NCBI GenBank assembly: GCA_037975125.1
Contig: CM075860.1
Coordinates: forward strand, 26,342,151-26,406,150
DNA: 64,000 bases
Direction: 5' to 3'
Source of the DNA: Latrodectus hesperus
Lineage: Eukaryota; Arthropoda; Arachnida; Araneae; Theridiidae
In this document: piece by piece, positions 40,778 through 52,000 of the stretch
Position numbering within the stretch: the stretch's first letter is position 1
Layout: each line of letters starts with the position of its first letter
The notes under the pieces: model-generated
Seen by the model: the letters and a program-made list of their open reading frames with translations, nothing else
The model's database searches: none
What the model was told of the DNA's origin: nothing
Made by a program: the position numbers and the translations under genes

Positions 40778-43477
40778 TTACTCTACATTACGATAAGGAG
40801 CTAATCTATCATAATGTACTACCTTTGGTTTTGAAGAAGATGATTTTCTTATACGAACCACGACGTCGTTCAGTCTTTTTAGGACTGTGTAGGGACCTTC
40901 CCAGTTGGCTTGCAACTTTGGAGAAAGTCCTTTACGTCGAATCGGGTTCCACAACCAAACTTTGTCACCTTCTTGAAATTCATGTCCTGTCGCTCTTGTG
41001 TCATACCTTGTCTTCATTCTTTCGGTCGTCAGGTTGATTCGGTCTCGAGCGAAGTTATGGACATCTTCAAGACGTGCCTGAAGGTCTCGAAGGTATTCCT
41101 CTGGCGATGAAGATGTATCCAGTGGACGACCAAACTGAAGATCACAAGGGAGACGAAGTTCGCGACCAAAGAGCATCTGTGAAGGAGTATATCCGGTAGT
41201 CTCATGGACAGCACTGCGATATGCAAGCAGAAACAGCGGTAGCTTCAAATCCCAATCTTGCTGATTTCTGGAAACCATAAGTGAAAGGTTATTCAAGATG
41301 GTTCTGTTAAACCTCTCTACCATGCCATCCGATTGTGGGTGTAGTGGCGTGGTCTGCGTCTTGTCTATTCCGAGAATTTGACACATTCCTTTAAACACAA
41401 CAGAGGTGAAATTTGTCCCTTGATCAGAATGAATTTGTAAGGGTGTGCCGAATCTGGAAACCCATTGCTGCACTAGAACCTCGGCTACTGTAGTCGCCTC
41501 TTGATCGGGGATTGCAAACGCTTCAGGCCACTTAGTAAAGTAGTCCATGACAACTAGTATGTATTTGTTGCCATTTGAAGATCGTGGTAAAGGACCCAAA
41601 ATGTCTAATGCTATTCGCTCAAAAGGTGCTCCTACGTTGTACCGCTGCAACCTTCCTCGGCTACGTTTCTTTGGTCCCTTACGTGCCGCACAGTCATCAC
41701 AAGATTGACACCATTTCTCTACATCTTGTCTAGTTTTGCTCCAATAGAAGCGTTCTCGAACTTTCTGTAGAGTTTTCATTACTCCAAAGTGGCCTCCAGT
41801 TGAGCTACTATGCAATTCTTTCAAAACATCTGAAATTCTTGATTTTGGAAGAACAAGCTGCCATTTGAATTTACGTCCATCATCGGATTCCCATTTCCTG
41901 TATAAGACACCATTTCTTATATGGAGTGAGTCCCAAAGAGCCCAATATTGTTTAGTCGCAGGACTGTAGGTGGAGATATCCTGCCAACTTGGTTTCATAC
42001 TGGAAGATTCTTTTAATTCTAAAATTGGATTTATATCTGAATCTTCTTTTTGGGCTTCTCTAAGTCCTTTATCACTCCATGGGTCTGGTTTCGGTGGAGG
42101 TGAAACAGTAACTTGGCGTACCGAAGGATTTATTAACTGATAGTTCTTCTCTACTCTAGAACAATATCGGCAGCTTTCATTACACGGCTTCCTTGATAGT
42201 GCATCAGCATTTCCATGAAGAGTTCCTTTGCGATGACGTATTTCAAAGTCAAACTCCTGGAGTCGTTGAATCCATCTGGCTACCTGTCCTTCTGGATTTT
42301 TAAAATTTAAAAGCCAGGTTAAAGATGCATGATCTGTCCGGAGCAAGAACTTTCTTCCATAGAGATAATGGTGGAAATGTTCTATTGCTTTGACGATTGC
42401 CAGCAATTCCTTCCTGGTTGTACAATAATTCCGCTCCGGTTTTGATAGGCATTTACTCCAATAAGCAATGACATATTCTTTATCATCAATTTCCTGCGAC
42501 AAAACAGCTCCGATATTTTCGTTGCTGGCATCCGTATCTAAAATGAATAATTTTTCGGGCTGGGGATATGCAAGAACGGGCGAAGATGTCAACGCCTCCT
42601 TCAGTTGTTTAAAAGCTTTCTCACATTCATCTGTCCATAGAAATCTCTGTTTAACTTCTGTCAACTTGTGAAGAGGTCTGGCAATACTTGAAAAACCCTT
42701 AACAAATTTCCTGTAATATGTGCATAGTCCAAGAAAACTTCTTAATTGGTGGACATCTTTTGGACGACTCCAGTCCTTAACTGCGGAGATCTTTTCAGGA
42801 TCTGTTCTTACACCTTCAGCAGAGATAATGTGTCCCAGATAGCTTACTTCACGTCGGAATAAATTACATTTGCAAGGATTCAGCTTCAGGTTGGCCATTT
42901 TTAATTTTTCCAGCACCTTTCGGATGTTTCTTAAATGGTCTTCGAATGTGCGCCCTACAATAATGATATCGTCCAAATATACCAAACAGGCTTCGTAGGA
43001 AAGTCCTCGTAATACTGTCTCCATCAGGCGCTCAAACGTTGCAGGTGCATTGCAAAGCCCAAATGGCATAACCTTGAACTGCCAAAGTCCTTGTCCTGTG
43101 GTGAATGCAGTCTTTTCTCGATCCTCAGGATGTATCTCTACTTGCCAATAACCACTCTTGAGATCCAAAGTCGAAAACCATCGTTTTCCGGATAAAGCAT
43201 CAAGTGTATCGTCAATCCTAGGAAGAGGGTAACTATCTTTTTTAGTGATGTTGTTTAACCGACGATAGTCAACGCAGAATCGGGTAGAGCCATCTTTCTT
43301 CCGAACTAAAACAATAGGCGAAGCCCAAGGACTCTCTGATGGCTCAATAATGTCATTCTGCTGCATTTCCATTAGAAGATTGTCCACCTCTTCCTGCTTA
43401 GCGAATGGCAATCTTCTCGGATGTTGTTTAATGGGTGGATGATTTCCTGTATTGATTCGGTGCTGCGTCAATTTGGT
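40778..43477 (-). CDS. pol: Gypsy Pol: reverse transcriptase, RNase H, integrase
   Basis: Polyprotein region that copies the element RNA to DNA and inserts it. It is open for about 899 codons, from just after a TGA (43480-43478) to the stop at 40778. Numbering from a TTG at 43471: RT with FCVDYRRLN and YLDD at 165-168 (42979-42968); RNase H with TDAS, catalytic Asp about 314; an HHCC zinc-binding domain (H...H...CQSCDDC, about 565-610); integrase core Asp 623, Asp 683 in HSDQGTNF and Glu 719 in MVERFNRT. That is 35 residues between the last two, the classic DD35E. A short C-terminal region ends HYDRLAPYRNVE, and I see no chromodomain. No ATG opens the frame: it is continuous with gag-protease except for the TGA, so it was made as a Gag-Pol fusion. 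All key residues are intact. Confidence 0.93.
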   Translation of the reverse strand, partial: TKLTQHRINTGNHPPIKQHPRRLPFAKQEEVDNLLMEMQQNDIIEPSESPWASPIVLVRKKDGSTRFCVDYRRLNNITKKDSYPLPRIDDTLDALSGKRWFSTLDLKSGYWQVEIHPEDREKTAFTTGQGLWQFKVMPFGLCNAPATFERLMETVLRGLSYEACLVYLDDIIIVGRTFEDHLRNIRKVLEKLKMANLKLNPCKCNLFRREVSYLGHIISAEGVRTDPEKISAVKDWSRPKDVHQLRSFLGLCTYYRKFVKGFSSIARPLHKLTEVKQRFLWTDECEKAFKQLKEALTSSPVLAYPQPEKLFILDTDASNENIGAVLSQEIDDKEYVIAYWSKCLSKPERNYCTTRKELLAIVKAIEHFHHYLYGRKFLLRTDHASLTWLLNFKNPEGQVARWIQRLQEFDFEIRHRKGTLHGNADALSRKPCNESCRYCSRVEKNYQLINPSVRQVTVSPPPKPDPWSDKGLREAQKEDSDINPILELKESSSMKPSWQDISTYSPATKQYWALWDSLHIRNGVLYRKWESDDGRKFKWQLVLPKSRISDVLKELHSSSTGGHFGVMKTLQKVRERFYWSKTRQDVEKWCQSCDDCAARKGPKKRSRGRLQRYNVGAPFERIALDILGPLPRSSNGNKYILVVMDYFTKWPEAFAIPDQEATTVAEVLVQQWVSRFGTPLQIHSDQGTNFTSVVFKGMCQILGIDKTQTTPLHPQSDGMVERFNRTILNNLSLMVSRNQQDWDLKLPLFLLAYRSAVHETTGYTPSQMLFGRELRLPCDLQFGRPLDTSSSPEEYLRDLQARLEDVHNFARDRINLTTERMKTRYDTRATGHEFQEGDKVWLWNPIRRKGLSPKLQANWEGPYTVLKRLNDVVVRIRKSSSSKPKVVHYDRLAPYRNVE

Positions 43478-44862
43478 TCACCCAACATCATCTGATTTCT
43501 TGGAAAAGAGATCTCCGAATTCTAATAATAGATTTCTTGCACCATTCCTCTGTTTATCATCTAACTCTGCACTCTGAAGGAGTTCATTAATTAGAGTGTC
43601 AGGAGGCTCAGATAGTGTGGTTTGACAATTTCGGTTAATACAGATCACTGGAGTGCAAGTCGCCAGCACTTCTCCTTCTTTTATTAGTTTTACCTTATTG
43701 CTTAGATTAGCAACTCTTAACGGGATTACATTTCGTGAAAGGTCGACGAGGAAAGAAGCCACTAGTACTCCTTTAACGCTATTGTCGGAATCTGGATATT
43801 CAGTCAATCCATAATGAAAATTATTATCTTCTGAAAGAGCTCCGGAAACTATTGTCTCAGTTCTTGGTGGTAATGTTGTTTCACTCTTTGCAGTTATATG
43901 ATGGACTGATTTAATATCTGAATATTTCGTCTTAAAAATCGTTATGTCTTCCGAACATGAGTGTAGTTCATTATTTTTAAAATCTAACTTGAAATTGTTT
44001 TCTTTGAGGAAATCCAATCCGAGAATAAATTCGTCATTTATATCAGCGACATATGCCATATGATGGTACACTGCATTACCAAATGCAATGTTTAGATTGA
44101 CTTTTCCATGCACTTTAATCTTATCACCTGTCACAGTTTGGAGGGTAATGCAGGGCGGCGTCCAGATGAGTTTCTCACCAAGTTTGCGAGCCAAATCTGT
44201 CCTAATGATAGTTACGTTGGCTCCAGTATCGATTATCATTCTGCAGGGAACTTCGTTGACATGTCCCATAACGAAAAGTCCGTTGTCGCCGCTACTTACG
44301 GAAGAAATATGAAACAATTTGAAATGGGGCTTCTGACGAAGATCATTTCCATCATCTTTTCGTTTCGGGCAGTCTCTCTGAACGAGTCCGACTGCACCGC
44401 AAGTCCAACACTGAATTTTCGTGTTTCTGCCACCTTTACTCATTTCTAAGTTACGGAATTTTCGCCGCAGATCTTCGATTTGCTTTCTGAGATCATAGTC
44501 CCTATCAGTAGTAGAGACGGCTCTGATTGAGTGCCGGTCTTTACGCGCGGCCTGCTGGGCAGCCTCTATCTTATGTGCGTAGACTAGGGCAGATCCAATA
44601 TCTTTGACATCGGCGAGTCTAAGTGTTTTCTGTATCTCCGGATCCCTCACACTATCGATGAAGTGATGGAGAGCCAGATCTTGACGTGTCTCAGCTGGGC
44701 AGTCCGAAAATGCTAGATGGGAAAGTCGCTGAATATCGGCAGCCAATTCTTGAAGACTTTCACCCGCTTTTTGATAGCGGGACTTTAACTGTAGTCTGCT
44801 ATATTCTTTAGTGCACTTATCTCCAAACCGCAGCTCAATATAATCATTATTTATAAATTTGT

Positions 44863-44866
<4 letters not shown>
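43478..44866 (-). pseudogene. gag: Gypsy Gag (N-truncated) and protease
   Basis: Upstream part of the same frame. It starts inside the deletion junction, reading ELRFGDKCTKEY after the LTR scrap, so the Gag N-terminus and start codon are missing. The rest of the capsid domain follows (KAGESLQELAADIQRLSHLA). A single zinc knuckle C-x2-C-x4-L-x4-C lies at 44410-44369, with the usual His replaced by Leu. The aspartic protease has IIDTGANVTII (DTGA at 44230-44219) and ILGLDFL near 44000. It ends at TGA 43480-43478, immediately after SKKSDDVG, where related elements normally read straight into TKL...HRI. The open frame extends artificially into the TA repeat up to 44971; that IYIY stretch is not part of the protein. 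No functional start is visible. Confidence 0.88.
44837..44866 (-). repeat. 5' LTR remnant (30 bp)
   Basis: Identical to the first 30 bp of the 3' LTR (starting TGTTACAAATTTATAAATAA on the minus strand), then switches abruptly to gag coding sequence. The rest of the 5' LTR, the leader and the gag start are deleted. Confidence 0.9.

Positions 44867-44956
<90 letters not shown>
44867..44956. repeat. (TA)n tract, right flank of Gypsy insertion
   Basis: About 90 bp of TA directly abutting the element end. It continues the tract at 39886-40007. Confidence 0.97.
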
Positions 44957-44960
<4 letters not shown>

Positions 44961-46942
44961 GAATAAAACAAAAAATTAAGATGTAAGTATATAAGAAGAT
45001 AAATGAGACTAGATTTTATTAGATGTATTTAGACACTTTTTAACATTTAAATTGAGTTTTATTATTAGTTAAATGAATACTTTCTCACAAACAAAAATTT
45101 TCTCATTAAATTAGTCATAATTTGTGCATATTATTATTTTCATTAATAGGAACTAATTTTAAATAAAATATGAGCTATTTTTCATATTAGCAAAATATTT
45201 CATTTTAAATTATTACTTTAACACTGTATTTTTACAGCAAAAAATATCTTAATGGCAATACATGATGCCACCTCTTTCTCTTTTTGCTGAAATCTGTGTA
45301 TTAATTTTTTTGATCAATGCTTTATTAAAATAGCAATTTGCATAGTATTTTATACTTTTGATTTGTCTTTCGCATAGATGTCTCCAGCTAGTATCCAAGT
45401 ATAATTGGTTTTCTCTTGAGTTCAAACTTTTACTAAAACGTGGCGAGAAATCAATTTATAACCGAAAACAACTTTATTCAAACTGATTTCTTTTGGTATC
45501 ATCTAAGATTAATTCAATCTTTTTCGAAATGTAATTTCCAAAGAAATAGATTGTTTCAACAATGTAAAACAAACATTTCCCGTTAAAAATAATTCAGTTA
45601 AAGAAAATAAAATATTAAATTTCTTATCAAGAATTTGACGGAATAAAAAAAAATTTGATGGAAAAAATATTGACAAAGTAAATAATCGCATTTGTGTGTT
45701 TTTTGAGCCGAGTATGGGGTAACAGTTTTTGATCTTCCTTAAAGGCTGTTAACTTTATTGTTTGAAGAACTATTTGCTTTAGTTATGAAATTTGGAAAAT
45801 GAGATGAGTTTGAGAATAAGATTTTAATGCAAATTAATCTTAATTGATATTTTAATTTAAAATTAGTATTTTTAATTAGCCAATATTTTTGTCGAGTAAT
45901 TTTTTTTTAAATGTTATTTTACATGTAACGAAAGTGTACTTTTAATTAATATCGGTGCACAAATAGAATGTAATTCGTATTGTCCAGAGTTGAAGCTTTC
46001 TTAATAAACTTTATTTGTTATTCAATTTTAAGTTAGCAAAGAATCCATCCTTGTAAACTTACTTTTGGTCTTTTACGATGTGATCCAATAAAAATATTTC
46101 TTACATTGATTATTTATTAAATAGCACAGTAAATTATAGTTGGGATTATGTGTTCTGCGACTTTTTATTCCAATGTATGTTTTTGGAAATTGTTCCGAGT
46201 TTATATTTTTCTTTACCTGTATTTTCAAGGTTTTACTTGAATACTCACTAATATTTTTTAAGTACTGTGTGACATACGGCATATTCAACGGAATTTAAAG
46301 TGCTTTTAAGCTAATGTAGAATAATTAATTAAAATGATTATTTTTATTAAAAAAGTTTAAATATTTCAATTTTTGATTATCCGAATATGATCCGATCTCA
46401 ACTGATTCGAATAATTGAAGCTTTACTGTACTTATATCATGTAAGAAAAACAGTTTGCTTTACAGTTCAAATAAAATTAGAATAGTTCTTAAATTGTTGG
46501 GGATTAAATGCACTTGTTAAATGAAATCATATGTTGTATTACATTTGAAATTATCGCTAGTTACTTTCTAAAAACATGGTTATGTTTAGTTAAACCAATC
46601 CCTGAATTGCAATTTTATATTTTATAAACATTTTAAAATTTCTATTAAAATTTTCAAAATAAAAAAATATTTTCATTCGAGTGAAGTAGTTTAATTTATT
46701 TCCTATCTTATGTGCCTTAAGAGTGAATTGTAATATATGGATGATATCAAAAACCTCTTTATATTAAAAAGCTATCGGGATGGAAGAAGTACGTGAAGAA
46801 ACGAGTCTTCATCGAATCTTTGATTTTCTTCATCTGTTTTATCTACAAAACAGAGATGTATTACTCATTTGTATGCAGGGCTTTAATACATATTAGTGAA
46901 AGTATTCGGAAATTAGGCTTTGTTGCAAAAACATGCACATAA
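44957..46942. other. AT-rich intergenic DNA
   Basis: About 2 kb with no supported gene or repeat. Short frames such as 45509-45691 (minus) are chance. Confidence 0.55.
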
Positions 46943-46944
46943 TA

Positions 46945-47220
46945 CAGGGTGATTATAAAAAAACTTTGCCAACATCTGCACTTCTAGCGTCCATTCTATT
47001 TAACCGATCAAGATGATACTTCAAATATAGTTCTTTTGAGATATGCGCTCGAGATTCTGTGAATGGCAACACAGTGGCCCTCGCGGTTACAGTTATAGTG
47101 ACAGAAACTCGAAATTTTCGAATGGCAACGCCTACTTTTTACCATCGCAAAATGTTCAGCACATACGAAAACCCTAAATAGCGTTGAAACGGTACCGATA
47201 TGTCCGAAAACCGACGTGTT
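46945..47220 (+). repeat. Left terminal inverted repeat, 276 bp
   Basis: Begins CAGGGTGATTATAAAAAAAC and matches the reverse complement of 53634-53909 along its whole length with about eight mismatches and no gaps seen. Confidence 0.95.
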
Positions 47221-47329
47221 ATACACATACAAACAGTTCTTCAAGGCGCACGGAGGAATAATGCATACGACAGAGACAAGACACTGCTCAATGATGAGAA
47301 CACATAGAGAAAAAAAATCTTTATTAATT

Positions 47330-48409
47330 TCAAACATTTTCCACATGAGTGCCATTACAGGCAATTACGCATTGCATGCGGGAGACGGTGGACAATGTCG
47401 CTGCACGCAACATGGCACGAGGGATGTTTCCAATCTCACGCCGTATAGAATCCTTTAAGTCCGACAATGTTTGAGGATTGCACAGATAAACTCTGGATTT
47501 GAGATAGCCCCAAAACGAGAAATTCATAGGCGTCAGATCTGGGGATCGCGCAGGCCACGGAAAAGGATAATAGCGTGAGATGATGCGATCACCAAAATAC
47601 TGATCCAGGAGCCTTTTAACTGACCTCGCTATATGTGGAGGTGCGCCATCTTGCATTCAAACAATGTCATTAAGTGCATTCAGCCGACGCAACTCCGGTA
47701 AGACATAATTTTTCAGCATGGCTGCATACCGAGGGCCCGTTACAGAACATGTTGCAGGGCCAGTCGGGGTCGTTTCCTCAAAGAAGAACGGGTCCAGAAC
47801 AAATGTAGCTGTAATGCCGCACCACGCAGTCACTTTGGCGTCTAATAATGGTACTGGCGCCACAGCATGAGGATTCGTCTCTCCCCAGTGCACACAATTC
47901 TTTGTGTTAATGCTGCCATTTAAGGTGAAATGCGCCCTGTCCGTCCATAGTATACGAAGTGGCCAGTCGTTATCCGCATCATATCATAACAAAAATGCAT
48001 TTGCGAAGTCCAGACGTTGTTGTGGGTCACACGGCTCCAACATCTGGACGCGCTGGAACCGATAGGGAAACATGTGAAGTACCGAGCACAAGAGCTTGCG
48101 GACCGTTGAGTTTGGAATATCCAACACGCGCGCTATGCCTCTTGCGGTTTCTGTGTGTCCTGCAGTCACTGTATGGTGCACTTCCATGACAACGTCCTCA
48201 GAAACAGTTGGCCGTCCGGAGCGCTGTTTGTCACAGGTGCAGCCTGTATCTTCGAGTTTCCGCACTAAATCACGCAGAGCTTGCAGAGTACATGGGCCGC
48301 GTCGTTGTCGATGATTGCGGCGATACACACGCAAGGCTTCCGCAGCGTTCATCCCATTTTGGTAATAGAGTTTGATCAATTCACCGCGAACTTTCCTAGG
48401 AAGACTCAT
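47330..48409 (-). pseudogene. DD41-type transposase, two in-frame stops
   Basis: One 359-codon frame from ATG at 48409 to the stop at 47332-47330, interrupted only by TGA at codons 142 (47986-47984) and 251 (47659-47657). The N-terminus (MSLPRKVRGELIKLYYQNGM, then AAEALRVYRRNH) resembles the DUF4817 helix-turn-helix of arthropod transposases. A second DNA-binding helix follows (ETARGIARVLDIPNSTVRKL). Catalytic positions: Asp157 in WTD, Asp254 in QDGAPPH, and residue 296 in SPDLTPMNF, which is Asn where an Asp is expected. There are 41 residues between the last two. The first stop could derive from a CGA and the second from a TGG codon, both simple transitions. With the Asp to Asn change it should be inactive even if the stops were bypassed. 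The frame is otherwise well preserved. Confidence 0.87.
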
Positions 48410-48499
48410 ATCGTCGGCATGTGCGAGTTCCCGAATGACGACTTCGCATACCCGCTTAGTATTTTATAGGTTTCCTACGCTGAATATCTGGCGACCAGC

Positions 48500-48513
48500 G
48501 TTCTGTGATTGGT
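48500..48513 (+). repeat. LINE target-site duplication, left
   Basis: GTTCTGTGATTGGT, repeated exactly at 53532-53545 on the far side of the LINE. The first bases could also belong to the (GTT)n tail at the other end, so the true duplication may be a few bases shorter. Confidence 0.88.
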
Positions 48514-49006
48514 GATCCCCAAAAAGAAAATCATTGTTCTAAACGCCCCTACAACCATTACGGACGACAACATCTTGCACAAAATAATGGATTACTTCCC
48601 TGAGGTGAATTCCAACTGCGAGATAAAGATCACGGAAATTAAATCTCACCGCACTCTAACTAATCTTCAACACATAGTGCTAGAAGTCGACCTTCCTCTT
48701 GCAAAAATGTTACTGGCTAATAGGCACATTTTCTTTGGCTTTCAAAAAGCCTTTATTCGCACATACAAAATAATACGACGGTGCTTTAATTGTCAAGAAT
48801 TTGGCCATACAAGTTTGACTTGCAAAGTAAGGAAATACTGCGCAAAATGCACTCGCAATCATCAAGAGGATACATGCAAATCAACCAGTCCTAAATGCGT
48901 TAACTGCATCATTGCCAACAACAAGGGAGGTAATCTAGCTATTGATCACGAGGCATATTCACCACTCTGTCCTACATATAGATATTTGCTTAACTCATCA
49001 GCCTAA
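48514..49006 (+). CDS. LINE ORF1 (Gag-like), 5'-truncated
   Basis: C-terminal 164 or so codons of ORF1, the RNA-binding protein that packages LINE RNA. The frame is open from the insertion junction to the stop at 49004-49006. There is no ATG start, because the true start lay in the missing 5' part. An RRM-like region (about 48530-48770) precedes zinc knuckles: CFNCQEFGHTSLTC and CAKCTRNHQEDTC are clean CCHC knuckles (48782-48889). They are followed by a wider cysteine-rich motif, CVNC...H...C (about 48896-48972). ORF2 starts 59 bp downstream in another frame. This copy cannot make full-length ORF1. Confidence 0.88.
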
Positions 49007-49065
49007 TTTAACTTTATCCCTCTTGCACAAATAACTTCGAATTTTACACGTAACCCAGCTACTCT

Positions 49066-52000
49066 ATGACTTCTATTTCGCCCTCGACTGCAAATCTAGC
49101 TAGTCTCCAACTCCCTAAGCTTCAACTACTTCAGATAAATTTGCAAAAGAGCAGATCCGCATTAACTCAATTTGTCTCATATTTCAATTCCAATGGCCAT
49201 GATATTGCCTGCCTCCAAGAACCCTATGCAACCTCTGGCAGCATTAGGGGAATTCCTCTTACATGGAAATTGTATTCATCATCATCTAGGAAAAACCCAA
49301 GAGCAGCTATTGTCCTCAAAGCACATCTCAACCCCATTATATTGAAAAGGCATGAAGATTTCATTGCAATACAAATTGACTCAACATCACAATCGCTTAT
49401 TATTATATCTCTATACGCTTCCCCCTATGAATCTCTCCAAACCCTCTTAACCTTGCTACAAGATACCCTGAATAAAAATAAAAACACACCCACAATTATC
49501 TGTGGTGATTTTAACGCACATAATTTGATATGGGGCTATTCCTCAAATAACAGCAGAGGTACTTTACTAGAGGATTTTATTTCCAGCAACTCCCTTAATA
49601 TTATCAATGGCAATAACAGTTCACCAACATTCTCAGGCCCTGTGGGTATTGGCTGGCCAGATCTCACGCTTGCCACTGACAACATACTACATTTTGTACA
49701 AGAATGGACAGTAAGTTCAGAGATAAGCTGTTCCGACCATAATTATATTACGTTCTGTCTCAACCAACCAATCTCTGTTGCTTTTAACCGCAGATTCAAA
49801 TCCTTAAACAATCAAAAGAAATTTTTGGCCGCCATCAAACCTCAATTAAACAGCTTACAACCCCTGCTTAAAAACGCTCGAACCCAACATGACATTGACA
49901 ATCTCACCCGGGACTTCATTAAAGTAGTTCAACAAACTGCAGAGAACGTTTTTAAACAACGAAGCCCTGATAAAACCTACAATATTCAATGGTGGTCGCC
50001 TGCTTTGAAAGTACTTAGAAGCAAAACCAGAGCTCTCCGAAGACGGATCAAGGCCAGTGTCACTTCAACAGATAAGCAGAAATGGCACAATGCCTACAAA
50101 TCTCATCTCGCGTTGTACAAAAGATCAATTTTAAAGGCTAAATCAACCAGCTGGATGGATTTCTGTAGTTCAAACAATACCGAATTCGGTATACTGCAGA
50201 AAATTGCAACGGATAAAATTTTCATTCCAACGCAATTCGAACCATTAAATCAGACCACAACTCATCATACAGCAGCGACCATACTGCAAGACCTCTTAAA
50301 CACCAACTTTCCACAAGACGATCAAAGCACTGACACAGCATATCACCAGAGTATCAGAACCACCGTTCTTCTGCCAACAGGTGCCACCGATCCACCGTTT
50401 ACACCCCAAGAGCTCCAGCATGTTGTTCAGAGTTTGGTCAACTCAAAGGCACCTGGTAATGATGGCCTGGATAATGTTATTGTTAAGTTGGTTTTTCGCT
50501 GCAACCGTTCGTTCCTGCTTGATTTTTACAACATCTGCTTAGAACATGCTCACTTCCCTACACCCTTCAAAGAAGGGCAGGTGATTTTCTTCAGAAAGAA
50601 AAACAAAGACCCACAACTAGCGACATCATACCGGCCAATTTGTCTTCTGCCCACATTTGGTAAAGTCCTAGAGAAGCTTTTGATTGACCGCCTCAAGCAC
50701 TCACTCTTACAGACAAACTTTCTGCACGACAGGCAATTTGGCTTCCGGTCAAATAGATCAACAGACCAGGCCATCTCCAAAGCAATAGACCTTATCAAAC
50801 TGAATCAGGACAATGACTTATATACCGCCCTTATCAGTCTGGATATACAGCAGGCATTTGACTCTTTGTGGTGGCCTGGCCTCATGCATGCTCTTACCAA
50901 AACTGGTGCCCCACCTAACATTATAAACTGTCTTTTTAGTTTCTTAAAACAACGTAAACTTCAGGCACTTAGCGATTCAGGATTAGTCAGCATGGAGCAA
51001 ACAAGAGGATGTCCCCAGGGATCCATTGGTGGTCCGATTCTGTGGAACATCTATTACAACGAAATCCTTACTACAAAATGGCCCACCCACACTGAAATTG
51101 TTGCCTTCGCTGATGACACTCTGCTTGTCATTAATGGTAAATCAAAAGAATTAATTAAAAAGAATTGTAATGAATCATTGCAATTGTTCTCTTCAATGTG
51201 TCAACAGCTTAAACTTACTGTCTCTTCACCCAAATCTAGAGTTATGATCATCGGCACAAAGAATAAGAGACTTAAATCCAATCCCAAAATTACTCTTAAC
51301 GGTGAAAGCCTGAAGCATACACGCTGTCTCAAATACCTCGGTGTGGACATTGATTTTAAGCTCTCATTCCTTCCGCATCTGCGAGCTATTAAAACTAAAG
51401 TTATTTTGATCGCACAAAGACTGAAAGCAATGATTAGGTTGCAATGGGGACTTAAAGGAAGAATCACTAAGGTAATTTACCTCGCCATAGTAGAAAAAAT
51501 GATTACGTATGGTTGCTCCGCCTGGGCATTTCCAATGACTAGCAGGAAAATCAAGCTCCTCAACAACATCCAAAGGTTCTTCCTTCTCCTTATCACCAGG
51601 GGCTTTAAGACTACCTCGACAGCAGTCTTAGCCACCATCGCAGGTCTCCCACCACTTCACTTGGTAGTTGAAAAAGAAGCACTCAAAACTCAAATTCTGC
51701 AGCTTCGCAAGAATGTTGCAATTGACGGGCAGTGGTTTACATCCACCAGTTTTGAGATGCCTGTTCACAAAGACACAGTTCACCCAGTCAATAGGCTAAA
51801 AAATACTCGAATTATCAACTTGCCGAACATCCCCTCATGCCAGCATCCTATCGTTCACACAGATGAAGAACTGCATTACTACACTGATGGTTCCAAGCAT
51901 GACGCTGCAGTGGGAGCTGCCTTTGTTGTTCTCCAAGGAGACACAGAGGTACACTCAACACAGTTAAAATTGCGAACAGACAACTCGGTCTTTCAGGCTG

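Larger units (their letters stand above)
40008..44866 (-). mobile_element. Ty3/Gypsy LTR retrotransposon, 5'-deleted
   Basis: A 4,859-bp element on the minus strand. In its own order it has: a 30-bp remnant of the 5' LTR (44866-44837), a gag frame lacking its N-terminus, protease, reverse transcriptase, RNase H, integrase, a 172-bp untranslated stretch, a polypurine tract, and a full 585-bp 3' LTR starting TGTTAC and ending GGTACA. There is no env. The primer-binding site and most of the 5' LTR are gone, so the copy cannot start a normal cycle. Both ends are joined to TA repeats, hence any short target duplication (ATAT fits) cannot be proven. The pol frame is fully open, so the insertion is fairly recent. 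Confidence 0.93.

Noticed and set aside
40825..42671. Plus-strand open frames across Gypsy pol
   Set aside because: Antisense shadows of the intact minus-strand pol, with no domains of their own.
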